From NCBI GenBank assembly GCA_947589565.1, contig CANQBW010000005.1:1-50211 (forward strand): DNA of 50,211 bases. Direction: 5' to 3'. Positions 39,501-47,900 of this stretch are shown here, piece by piece (the stretch's first letter is position 1; each line of letters opens with the position of its first letter). The notes beneath the pieces are model-generated. The model did not search any database, had not been told where the DNA came from, and worked only from the letters and a program-made list of their open reading frames with translations. The position numbers and the translations under genes were made by a program. Source of the DNA: an uncultured Clostridia bacterium (lineage in GTDB: Bacteria > Bacillota > Clostridia > Christensenellales > Borkfalkiaceae).

Positions 39501-40343
39501 TTAAATTGAAATGAACAGGACGCCGAGCGTATTCTTCCCGCAGTGTCCCGTGATGACGGATCCCGCGACCGTCTCGATGACTTCGTCGAACTCGAAGAGT
39601 TCCTCCACGCACTTCTTGGCAACGTCCACGAGCTTCTTCTCCGCGGAGCTATGGGTGATGAAGGCGCGGGTCTTATCGTAATTCGGATATTGCAGACGAA
39701 GGTCGGAAATGTAGTTCGTGATGCACTTCTCCATGCTCCCGCGGTACTTTTTGTCGGCGTAGAGTTGCCCGTCCCGCATTTCGATGAGGGGATGGATCTT
39801 CAGAAGATTTGCCCCGTACATCTGCATTCTCGAACATCTTCCCCCTTTAAAGAGGTAGTCGAGGCGGTCGGGCACAAAGGAGGTGTTGATCTTCGGCGCG
39901 ATCGCCTGGGTCTCTTCGACGATTTTTTGTGCGTTCTCCCCCGCGTCGCGCAAATCGCAGGCTTTCATGACCATGAGTCCCTGTCCCGAGGAGAGGGCTT
40001 TGCTGTCCACGACGAAGACCTTCTTTTTGAACTTCTTCGCAGCCTCCGCCGCATATTGGTTGGAGGAGGAAGATCTTGCGGATATATTGTAATGGATGAC
40101 CGTCTTACCCTCGTCGACGAGTTTTGCAAAGAACTCCTCGAAATCTGCCGTGCTCGGCGCAGCGGTCTTGGGAAGCTGACCCGTCTTCTCGAAGTAGTCG
40201 AAAATATCCTGCGGACAGATGTTCACGCCGTCCAGATAGGATCTCTCCCCTAAAATGACGGAGAGGGGCATCACCTTGATGTTGCGGCTCTCGCAGAGAG
40301 CCCCCAAGTCACAGGTACTGTCCGTAGTAATTTGTATATCCAT
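39501..40343 (-). CDS. DegV family fatty-acid-binding protein
   Basis: A 280-residue DegV (FakB-like) protein, a family that holds a fatty acid while FakA kinases phosphorylate it. Recognisable parts are TDSTCDL at the N terminus, NISARSSSSNQYAAEA, VDSKALSSGQG, the region DRLDYLFKGGRCSR and the C-terminal GHCGKNTLGVLF. The start follows AAGGAG. The gene lies in the lepB-degV-pepF unit. No fakA is in the window, and the bound lipid cannot be told from sequence. Confidence 0.9.
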   Translation of the reverse strand: MDIQITTDSTCDLGALCESRNIKVMPLSVILGERSYLDGVNICPQDIFDYFEKTGQLPKTAAPSTADFEEFFAKLVDEGKTVIHYNISARSSSSNQYAAEAAKKFKKKVFVVDSKALSSGQGLMVMKACDLRDAGENAQKIVEETQAIAPKINTSFVPDRLDYLFKGGRCSRMQMYGANLLKIHPLIEMRDGQLYADKKYRGSMEKCITNYISDLRLQYPNYDKTRAFITHSSAEKKLVDVAKKCVEELFEFDEVIETVAGSVITGHCGKNTLGVLFISI

Positions 40344-40359
40344 AGAAAACTCCTTAAAA

Positions 40360-40980
40360 TTATTCTTCTGTTTCGGTCTTGCCGCTGCGGAAACGCTCCC
40401 ATTTCGCGATCTGCGCCTTATTTTCGATCGCCCACTTAGGAACGACGCCGACGACGTCCTTGAGTTTGAAACAGCCGACGCTCCGCGAGTCGACGCTGTT
40501 GTTGCGATGGTCGCCCATGAAGAAGATCTCTCCTTCCCCCACGGTGACTTCCCGAAAATCCGCGGTGGGATACTGAGCATAGGGCTCCTCGAGAAGGGAA
40601 AACTCCTCCTCGCCCGCTTTTTTGAGGTAGACGCCCCCCTCTTCGCACTTGACGGTATCTCCCGCGGTCGCAATGACCCGTTTGATGATAAATTCCCCGC
40701 GGAAGGTCGCCCTGTCGCCGTAGGGCGTGACGTCTAAAATGACGACGTCCCCCCGCTCCACCTTTTTATACCACTTGTCGGCATAGAGAATGTCGCCGCT
40801 TTGAAGGGTGTTCTCCATCGAGCCGCCCGACACTTCCACCGTGAAATAGCGGCTGATGAAATTCAGATTGAGAATGAGCGCGATGACGAGAAGAGCGCAG
40901 ATTATAAGAAGTACATAGTCACTCTTGCGGCTCTCCCTTTCATTGAGCATTTTTTGCAATTTTTTCGCGCCTTGCTCCAC
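40360..40980 (-). CDS. lepB: Signal peptidase I
   Basis: Membrane serine-lysine peptidase that removes secretory signal peptides. The 206-residue protein has one transmembrane helix (about 22-45), the nucleophile Ser54 in GGSMENTL, the general base Lys100 in FIIKRVIA, and the box GDHRNNSVDSRSVG. The length fits Gram-positive SPase I. It starts 9 bases after the hydrolase gene and 16 bases before degV. Confidence 0.94.
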   Translation of the reverse strand: MEQGAKKLQKMLNERESRKSDYVLLIICALLVIALILNLNFISRYFTVEVSGGSMENTLQSGDILYADKWYKKVERGDVVILDVTPYGDRATFRGEFIIKRVIATAGDTVKCEEGGVYLKKAGEEEFSLLEEPYAQYPTADFREVTVGEGEIFFMGDHRNNSVDSRSVGCFKLKDVVGVVPKWAIENKAQIAKWERFRSGKTETEE

Positions 40981-40989
40981 TTGTCCCCC

Positions 40990-42675
40990 TTAAAGCCACT
41001 TCATGTTGTTGATCAACACGTCGTCCTCGCTCAAGAATACGACGGATTTGACGTCGCGGAAATCGGGGAGGGGTGCGCCCGTCTCCGACTTGAAATCGTT
41101 GCAGGTGAACAAAAAGTTTTTCCACTTTCCGCCGCCGCCGACCTCTTCTTCGATGGCAAACCCCTTCTTCTCCTCTGCGTCCATATAGAAGACGATGAGG
41201 AGTTTAGAAGTTTTGAACGCATAGGCGTCGAATTGGAAACAGGCGCCGTCGGGGGGCACGCACCGCGGCTCGCTGACGCGGAAACTGATGATCCCCCCCA
41301 TCGCGGAGACGCCCTGGATCTTGCCGTAGCCGTCCATGAGCTTGACCTCCGACGAGCCGCCGTCCGCAAAGCAGTCGGCAAAGGAGCTCGCGCGTCTTCG
41401 GAAGACGGAAAATCCCTGGGTCCCCTCGCTGCCCGAATAGAGGAGAAGCGTCTTGAGCCGTCCGTTGCGATATTTTTTCTTTAAGGTGACCTCTTGGATC
41501 TTGGAGGTGATGGAAAATCCGTTGGAATAGCGCACGAAGGAATAGAAGAGCACCTTTCTGCTGCCCTCATATACTTCGAGCGGGAAGATGATCTCGTTGT
41601 TGTGCATGTCGCGCATGTTGCCGAGCAGGCGTGTCCAGTCGCGGGACTTGAAATTGTCCGCCTTTTCCGCAAAGAAGATGCCGCACTCCTTGGGGTCCCC
41701 CGCGGGGTCGTAGCTCGCCTTGATGTTCAGATTTCCCATCTCGTCCTCGAAGGCGACGGCGCCGACCGGCTTACTCAGATACACCGACCGTCCGAGCAAA
41801 AATTTATCGAGGAACATGAAGATATCGAGGAAGGAGTGGGAGCCGATGAGCCCGTTCCCGTGCGAAGAGTACATGATCGCCTTTTCGACGGCGGGATTGA
41901 TCTGCTGGAAGGTATCGTAGACGCGGTCGTAGTTGCACTTTTTGTCGTTGATCGCGCTGATCATGAGGACGGGGCATTTGACATGCGGCGCATAGCTCTG
42001 CGAATCGATGCCCGCGATAAAGCGGTGCCGCTCCTCATTGAAGACGCGCATCTCCCCGCCCGCAAATTTCTCCATGTCCCGATAGGCGAGCCAGCCCGCC
42101 GCGCAGATCGCGATCATGCACTTGAGCGGGGAATAGGGAGCGATCTTCCAGAGAATTTCTCCTCCCGTTCTCAGGCCCAACGCGCCGAAGGCGGTCACCT
42201 CTTTCTTTTCGGAGAGATACTTCGCCGCATAGCGGGCGACCGCCGCCCACTCATACCAGCTCGTCTCCCGTGCGGTCTTGTCCGCGTACTCCATCGCACG
42301 TCCCGCGCGCGCATAGTTGGCAAAATCGATGTCTCTCGGATAGATGGTATGCCTGCCCCTGCCCATGTCGCCGCAATAGTCCACGCACAGGACGCCGAAG
42401 CCCTGTGTCACAAAGCGGTTGACGAGTTTTTCGTCGAACGGAAAGCCCGCCTCGAAGAGGATCATGAGGACGGGATACTCCTCCTTGTCCTTGGGAAGGA
42501 AATATTTCGCATAGATTTTTACTCTGCCGTAGACAGTCTCCCGCCCGAGAAAGTACACCTCTTTTAAGACGGCGCCGTTTTGAAGCGTCGTCTCCGATAG
42601 GATCTCCTCCATGAGCGGAAGGCTCTCGTCAAAGTCCTTCCAGAGGGTCACGGGCGTCAGGATCGTATTTGCCAA
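40990..42675 (-). CDS. Alpha/beta-hydrolase-like protein lacking the serine nucleophile
   Basis: A 561-residue protein. Residues of about 60-290 look like an alpha/beta hydrolase of the acyl-peptidase or acetylxylan-esterase type (PVLMILFEAGFPF, GFGVLCVDYCGDMGRG, a possible acid in ISAINDKK and a histidine in HGNGLIGSH). The nucleophile elbow reads GLRTGG (167-172) with Arg169 where G-x-S-x-G has serine, so the usual activity is doubtful. The C-terminal 220 residues are beta-rich and may be a carbohydrate-binding-like domain. The start is a TTG at 42675 behind AGAGAGGT; ATG codons upstream lack a ribosome site. It is the first gene of the long leftward operon. Confidence 0.7.
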   Translation of the reverse strand: MANTILTPVTLWKDFDESLPLMEEILSETTLQNGAVLKEVYFLGRETVYGRVKIYAKYFLPKDKEEYPVLMILFEAGFPFDEKLVNRFVTQGFGVLCVDYCGDMGRGRHTIYPRDIDFANYARAGRAMEYADKTARETSWYEWAAVARYAAKYLSEKKEVTAFGALGLRTGGEILWKIAPYSPLKCMIAICAAGWLAYRDMEKFAGGEMRVFNEERHRFIAGIDSQSYAPHVKCPVLMISAINDKKCNYDRVYDTFQQINPAVEKAIMYSSHGNGLIGSHSFLDIFMFLDKFLLGRSVYLSKPVGAVAFEDEMGNLNIKASYDPAGDPKECGIFFAEKADNFKSRDWTRLLGNMRDMHNNEIIFPLEVYEGSRKVLFYSFVRYSNGFSITSKIQEVTLKKKYRNGRLKTLLLYSGSEGTQGFSVFRRRASSFADCFADGGSSEVKLMDGYGKIQGVSAMGGIISFRVSEPRCVPPDGACFQFDAYAFKTSKLLIVFYMDAEEKKGFAIEEEVGGGGKWKNFLFTCNDFKSETGAPLPDFRDVKSVVFLSEDDVLINNMKWL

Positions 42676-42767
42676 AAAAATTACCTCTCTTAATTTGCCG
42701 TTGCGTGAAGCCGCAGAACGTCTGCCTTCGGGCATTTTCGAAAACCCGTTTGAAACCACTTTCTTTT

Positions 42768-42796
42768 TTGGCAGAAATATGCTATACTATTATACA
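42768..42796 (+). promoter_or_regulatory. Probable dnaD promoter
   Basis: TTGGCA (42768-42773), 17 bases, TATACA (42791-42796) on the plus strand; start near 42803, then GAGG and the ATG at 42840. Because the -10 box shares bases with the opposing promoter, only one polymerase can bind at a time. Confidence 0.5.
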
Positions 42797-42817
42797 GCAG
42801 TCCCAAAAAAAAAGCAA
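42789..42817 (-). promoter_or_regulatory. Promoter of the 31-43 kb leftward operon
   Basis: Minus-strand TTGCTT (42817-42812), 17 bases, TATAAT (42794-42789), start near 42782. Its -10 box overlaps the -10 box of the rightward dnaD promoter. Confidence 0.6.
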
Positions 42818-42839
42818 GCATAAAGAAGAGGAATCTTAG

Positions 42840-44549
42840 ATGTCTTTCTCCGCCTTTTCCGAAGAATTTCATGCAAACATGTTTACGAATGTCGAGAATG
42901 CGTTCATCACCCGCTATCTCCCCTGGGCAGACGGCGACGCAGTCCGCGTCTATCTGTACGGACTCTACCTCTGTTCGAAAAAGGAGGACGTCGAAGCGGA
43001 GACCGCAGCCAAGCTCTTGAAACTCTCGGAAGAGAAATTCCGTGAAATATATCGCTTCTGGGAGGAGTGCGGGCTCGTCCACATTCTCTCGGAAGATCCC
43101 CTGCGCCTTGTATATTTGCCCGTGAGTTCCTCTCTCGGAAAGCCCAAGCCCGTCCGTCCCGAAAAATACTCCGAATTTAACAAGGAGCTCTATCGCAGGC
43201 TTCAGAAGATCAACCGGGATATCACCCCCCCTGAGACGAAGAAGATCATTGACTTTTTGGAGAACAACGAGATGGAGCCGATGGCGTTCCTCCTCGTCTG
43301 CGAATACAGTATCGCAAAGAAGGAAGAGTTCAATCTTTTCCATATTCTCAAAAAGGCGAAACAGCTCGTGGACGCGGGAAAACTCACCTATGAATCGGTC
43401 GAAGAGGAACTTGCCGACTTTAACCGCGGAGAGGAACTGCTCGAAAAGATCTTCAAATTCCTCGAAATTTTCCGAGACCCCAACGGCCGCGACCGGGAAT
43501 TTCTCGAAAAGTGGCAGAAGGACGGCGTGCCGCGGGAAACCGTTCTCCTCTGTGCCGAACATATGAAAAAAGGCACCCTCGGGAGACTGGATTCCCTGCT
43601 CGAGGAGCTGAAAAACAAGGGCATACATAACGCGACGCAGGCGAAGAAGTATCTCGAGGAGCGGGAAAAAAACGCAAACCTCGTCTTTGCCGTCGCGAGG
43701 AAGATCGGCGTCAAAGTGGAAAATCCCCGCGCCTACGCGGAGGAGTACATCGAAAAATGGGAAGGTTTCGGTTATGGAGAGGAGAGCATTCTCTCCGTCG
43801 CCGCCTTTGCCTTCAAGCTCCGCTTCGGCTTTTCGGAGATGGACGCCCTCCTCGGGAAGTTGCATTCGGAGGGAATCAAGGAGGGAGACGTCAAAGAGTA
43901 CTGTTCAAGCCGCGAGAACTCGCTCAAATTGCTTAATTCCATTCAAACGGTGTGCTCTTCCGTCAAAAACTCGCTCAGAACCCTCAACACGGTCGCCGAA
44001 TGGAGGAAGAAATTCTCGGACGATCTGATCTTAACGGCCGCCCAAAAGAGCGCGGAGGCAAGCGCCCCCTTATCCTACATGAACAAACTGCTCTTGAGTT
44101 GGGAGAAGGACGGGATCACTTCCCCCGAGAACATTCCCGAAAAGGCAAAGGTTCCAAAGGAGCTCTACCGCGAGACGGCGATCGCCGCGGACAAAAGAGC
44201 CGACCGCGAACACTACTATGCGATCAAGAGAGAGAACGCGATCGACCTCGCCGAAAAAAACAGGGAGAAGGCAAGGCAAGATCAAGAGTTCTCCGAGAGC
44301 GAAAAGATCATCAAGCGCGGCGAGATCGAGCTTGCAAAAGCAGAGCTCTACGCCCCGCAGACCCTTCCCGACATTCTCAAGAGAATGCAGGAGGCAAACG
44401 AGAGAAGGAAGAGCGCCCTTACCCGCCTTGGACTTACGGAGGAGGACCTGCAGCCGAAATTCAGCTGTCCCCTCTGTTCGGACACGGGATTTTTGCCGAA
44501 TGGCGTTCCTTGCAAATGCTATAAAAATTTCGATGAAAATCTTTCATAG
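42840..44549 (+). CDS. DnaD-like primosome protein with C-terminal zinc motif
   Basis: A 569-residue protein related to DnaD, which helps load the replicative helicase. The N-terminal half is a winged-helix region (YLYGLYLCSKKE, LKLSEEKFREIYRFWEECGLV); the middle has repeated DnaD-type helical units ending in Y-I-E-K-W or LLLSWEKDG signatures (near 310 and 415). A charged coiled-coil stretch follows. The last 27 residues hold CPLCSDTGFLPNGVPCKC (Cys543, 546, 558, 560), a motif that normally opens the helicase loader DnaC/DnaI. No ATPase part follows, so the protein seems to carry only the loader's zinc module. The ATG follows GAGG. Confidence 0.8.
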   Translation: MSFSAFSEEFHANMFTNVENAFITRYLPWADGDAVRVYLYGLYLCSKKEDVEAETAAKLLKLSEEKFREIYRFWEECGLVHILSEDPLRLVYLPVSSSLGKPKPVRPEKYSEFNKELYRRLQKINRDITPPETKKIIDFLENNEMEPMAFLLVCEYSIAKKEEFNLFHILKKAKQLVDAGKLTYESVEEELADFNRGEELLEKIFKFLEIFRDPNGRDREFLEKWQKDGVPRETVLLCAEHMKKGTLGRLDSLLEELKNKGIHNATQAKKYLEEREKNANLVFAVARKIGVKVENPRAYAEEYIEKWEGFGYGEESILSVAAFAFKLRFGFSEMDALLGKLHSEGIKEGDVKEYCSSRENSLKLLNSIQTVCSSVKNSLRTLNTVAEWRKKFSDDLILTAAQKSAEASAPLSYMNKLLLSWEKDGITSPENIPEKAKVPKELYRETAIAADKRADREHYYAIKRENAIDLAEKNREKARQDQEFSESEKIIKRGEIELAKAELYAPQTLPDILKRMQEANERRKSALTRLGLTEEDLQPKFSCPLCSDTGFLPNGVPCKCYKNFDENLS

Positions 44550-44564
44550 AAATCTTTTCATCGA
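44530..44564 (+). repeat. P1-type hairpin, copy E, over the dnaD stop codon
   Basis: A 10-bp stem (44530-44539 with 44555-44564), two mismatches, a 4-bp inner stem and an ATA triloop, in the same orientation as dnaD and including its stop codon. It has the P1 architecture of the structured element, but a TGTCAT-type repeat follows instead of the linker, P2 and P3. Confidence 0.6.
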
Positions 44565-44572
44565 GGTTTACT

Positions 44573-44629
44573 TGTCATCCTGAGCGGAGTGGCGAAGCCA
44601 CGTCGTCGAAGGATCCCCCCGGTCGATAG
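44573..44629 (+). repeat. Dispersed TGTCAT...GAGCG repeat, copy R4
   Basis: TGTCATCCTGAGCGGAG, hairpin TGGC-GAA-GCCA, GTCGAAGGATCCCC and GGTCGATAGAA. It starts 23 bases after the dnaD stop. It is the cleanest copy of the unit and defines its block order. Confidence 0.8.
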
Positions 44630-44668
44630 AAAAGCTATTTAACGGTTTCGCATTATTTTTTTCAGTAC

Positions 44669-44704
44669 TATGTCAGACATAATACTATGCAAAACGTCAA
44701 AAAA
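44669..44704 (+). repeat. 36-base repeat with TATGTC/GACATA palindrome, copy 2
   Basis: Matches 24849-24884 at 33 of 36 positions. Here the palindrome is longer: AGTACTATGTC pairs with GACATAATACT (44665-44687) with one mismatch. The terminal A run doubles as the upstream arm of the terminator at 44699-44725. Confidence 0.75.
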
Positions 44705-44725
44705 CGGGCTTTGAGCCCGTTTTTT
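44699..44725. terminator. Bidirectional terminator between dnaD and the fusion-gene operon
   Basis: Six A, stem ACGGGCT/AGCCCGT with a TTG loop, then six T: a symmetric Rho-independent terminator that works on both strands. It separates convergent dnaD (+) and the 44748-49924 genes (-). Confidence 0.9.
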
Positions 44726-44747
44726 CTCTCCTCTATCCGACTTTTAT

Positions 44748-44918
44748 CTATTTTCTTGTGAATAAAGATCTGAGTTTCTCGATCGTTACAAGATTTTCAT
44801 TTCGTTTCCCTTCGAAGCCGCAAAACGCGGCAAGTTCTTCCTCGGTGAGGGAGACCGTCATGCCCTGCTCGTGGGAAATAGTGGAGAGAATACAACGCTC
44901 TCCGACAAATACTTCCAA
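44748..44918 (-). CDS. Possible small protein behind the fusion enzyme
   Basis: A 56-residue reading frame on the minus strand with coding-like composition, containing MTVSLTEEELAAFCGFEG and ending RSLFTRK. Only a TTG at 44918 or an internal ATG (MTVSL, 37 residues) can start it, and no good ribosome site is seen, so it may be translated by coupling to the fusion gene, whose stop is 23 bases upstream, or be the remnant of a larger gene. The bidirectional terminator follows 22 bases after its stop. I do not recognise a family. Confidence 0.35.
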   Translation of the reverse strand: MEVFVGERCILSTISHEQGMTVSLTEEELAAFCGFEGKRNENLVTIEKLRSLFTRK

Positions 44919-44941
44919 ATCTTCATATAGGATTGTGAAGA

Positions 44942-47900
44942 TTATTTCAGGAAAAACTTGATCAGTTTTTCATTCACCTTTCGATAGGGCTGATAGCGCA
45001 TGGGAAGGTCCAAAAGCGTCGATTTATCGACGATACTTTTATAGTGGCTGAACGTTTCAAAGCCCGTCTTTCCGTGATAGGACCCAAGTCCGCTCGCACC
45101 GAAGCCGCCGAACGGCATATAGGGCGTCGCAAGATGAATGACGACGTCATTGACGCAGCCGCCCCCAAAGCCGATCTCCGTAGTCAATCGCTTGATCCTC
45201 GATTTGTCTGCCGAGAACACATACAGCGCAAGGGGCGCGTCGTTTTCCTTGATATACTTCACAACTTCTTCCTCGTCCTTATAGGTCAAAATCGGCAGGA
45301 CGGGTCCGAAAATTTCCTCCTGCATGACGGCGTCGGCGTATTGCACGCCGTCCAAAACAGTCGGCTCTATTTTCAAGCGCTCCGCGTCCGTCTTTCCGCC
45401 GTGGACGACCTTCGTCTTGTCGATGAGTGCCGAGACGCGGACAAAATGCTTTTCGTTGATCATTTTGCCGTAAGTCGGATTTTCAAGGGGGTTCCTTCCG
45501 AACTGCGCGATGATCTGCTTTTTCAGCTCCGCAAGAAGAGGATCGTGTATCTTTTCCGAGCAATAGATATAGTCGGGCGCGACGCACGTCTGACCGAGAT
45601 TGAGGAATTTCCCCCATACGATCCGCTTTGCGGCAAGTTTTAAATTTGCCGTTTCGTCCACGATACAGGGACTCTTTCCGCCAAGCTCCAACGTCACGGG
45701 AGTCAGCCTCCCCGCTGCTTTTTCATAGACGAGCTGTCCCACTCTCTTGCTCCCTGTAAAGAAAATGTAGTCGAACTTGATTTCCATGAGTTCCCGGTTG
45801 ATCTTCGCGCCGCCGAAGAGCACCGAGACATATTCGGGCGGAAACACGCTGTCGATCACTTCTTTGATCGCCTTGTTGGTGTTCGGCGAATAGGCGCTCA
45901 ATTTCAGCACCACGGTATTGCCCGCCGCGATCGCATCGATGAGAGGGTCCATGGAAAGAAGGAACGGATAGTTCCACGGATTCATGATGAGCACCGTTCC
46001 GTAAGGCGACGGAAGTCGGTAGCTCTTTGAAATTGCCTGGGAGAGCGGGGTTTTGACTCTCTTCGGCTTTGCGAACTTCTTCATATGCTTCAACATAAAG
46101 GAGAGCTCGCTCAATGCAAGCCCCGTCTCGCACATATAGCTCTCGGTCCCGCTCTTGCCTAAATCGGTTTTCAGTCCCTCGTGCAATGCGGGCAAATTCG
46201 CCTTGATTGCAGAATAGAGAGCTTCCAACCTTTTTTTGCGGTGCTTTACAGATAACGTTGCGCCGCTTTCAAAATACTTCCTTTGGCGATTTACGATCGT
46301 GGGAATGTCCGTTTCGTCGACATTCTCGCCGTGCAATTTCAGATACATTTCTTTGAGTTTTTCTCTATCCCATAAGACGGGGACAGGATACAAGGGATTT
46401 GCCTCTTTTTCGGCGTAAAAAGCAAGCTCTTCGAGATCGCCGCGGCGAATTTCTTGAAAAGTGCTGCCAATGCCGAATTTCGCGTTCATTTCCTCGATTT
46501 TCCCAATGACAGCCTCCGCGCCCTGCGAATAGGACACATTCTTGTCGATAAGTCCGCAGAAAAGGGCGATTTTCCAAAGTTTCTTATGAACAGCTTTGCC
46601 GTATTCCCGCAAAACGACGGGCAGAATGACCGCGTTGGCAAGTCCGTGCGCAATGTTGTATTTTCCGCCGAGCGCGTGCGCGAGCGCGTGAACATAGCCG
46701 ACATACGCCTTGCTGAACGCTCTCCCCGCCTTGTGCGACGCGAGGAGCATTGCCTTTTGCGCCGCTTCTTCGCCTTGATAGGACTTTTCGAGATTTTCAA
46801 ATACGAGCTTGATCGCCTCCAGGGCGTCTTTGCGCGTCTCTCCGTTTCCGCCCCTTCCGATATACGCCTCGATCGCATGGGTGAGCGCGTCCATGCCCGT
46901 GGTCGCTACAATGTGTTTGGGGAGCGATTCGGTCAGGCTCTCATCCAAAACGGCGTAAGAGGGAATGAGCGGAAAGTCGTTGATCGCATATTTGTGGTGG
47001 GTGGCAGAGTCGACGACGACCGCGGCAAGCGTCGTTTCGCTTCCCGTCCCCGCCGTCGTGGGAACGGCAATCAGCAAGGGAATTGCCTTTCTCACCTTCA
47101 AAATTCCGCGCATTTTATTAAGCGACTTCTCGGGTCTTGCAACCAAGGCGCCGACGCATTTCGCGCAGTCCATCGGAGAGCCGCCGCCAAAGCCGATGAG
47201 GGAATCGCAGCCCTCGCTCCTATAAAGCTTTAACGCTTCCTCTACATTGTCCGTTGTGGGATTGGCGACTGTACCGTGATAGAGGGTTATGGAGATCCCC
47301 TCCGTTTTCAAGGAATTTATAAGCGGCTCACAAAGTCCGAGCTCAAAGATCGTTTGATCGGTGACGATGAGCGGGTGCGTCTTTTTGTTGGCTCTCAAAA
47401 CCTCGGGAATATCTGTGAGCTTTTCTATAATTTTCGGGTCTTTATAAGGCAGCAGCGGGAGAGCAAGTTTCAGTATCCCCTGAAAAATACGGCAGTACAG
47501 TCTTTTGAAGAAGTGGACCCCCTTTTCGGCGTGCAAAATCAGGGAAAATGCCAGAAGAATCTGTGCGGGATAATAGGTCGCAAGGCACAAAATGCGCGGA
47601 AGCGCATTTGCAGCAGAGAACATATCGATGAGGAGCATTAAATCGGATGTAAAGAAGAGCACACTGCCGAGCGCAAGGAGGACGGCAAGCGCGGTCCCCT
47701 TTCTTAAATCTGCAAGCGCCTTTCCCACCATGAGCGAGAGAATGAGGGCATACAAAACGCACACGATCTCCATGAGGCTCCCGCCGAACGCAAAGATGGG
47801 CGCAAGCGTGATGAAGAGAACGGACGGGACAAAAATCACGGCGGAGACGACCAGATCGGCAAGGCGAAACCCGAAGGAAGTGTAATATGCCGCGACATAG

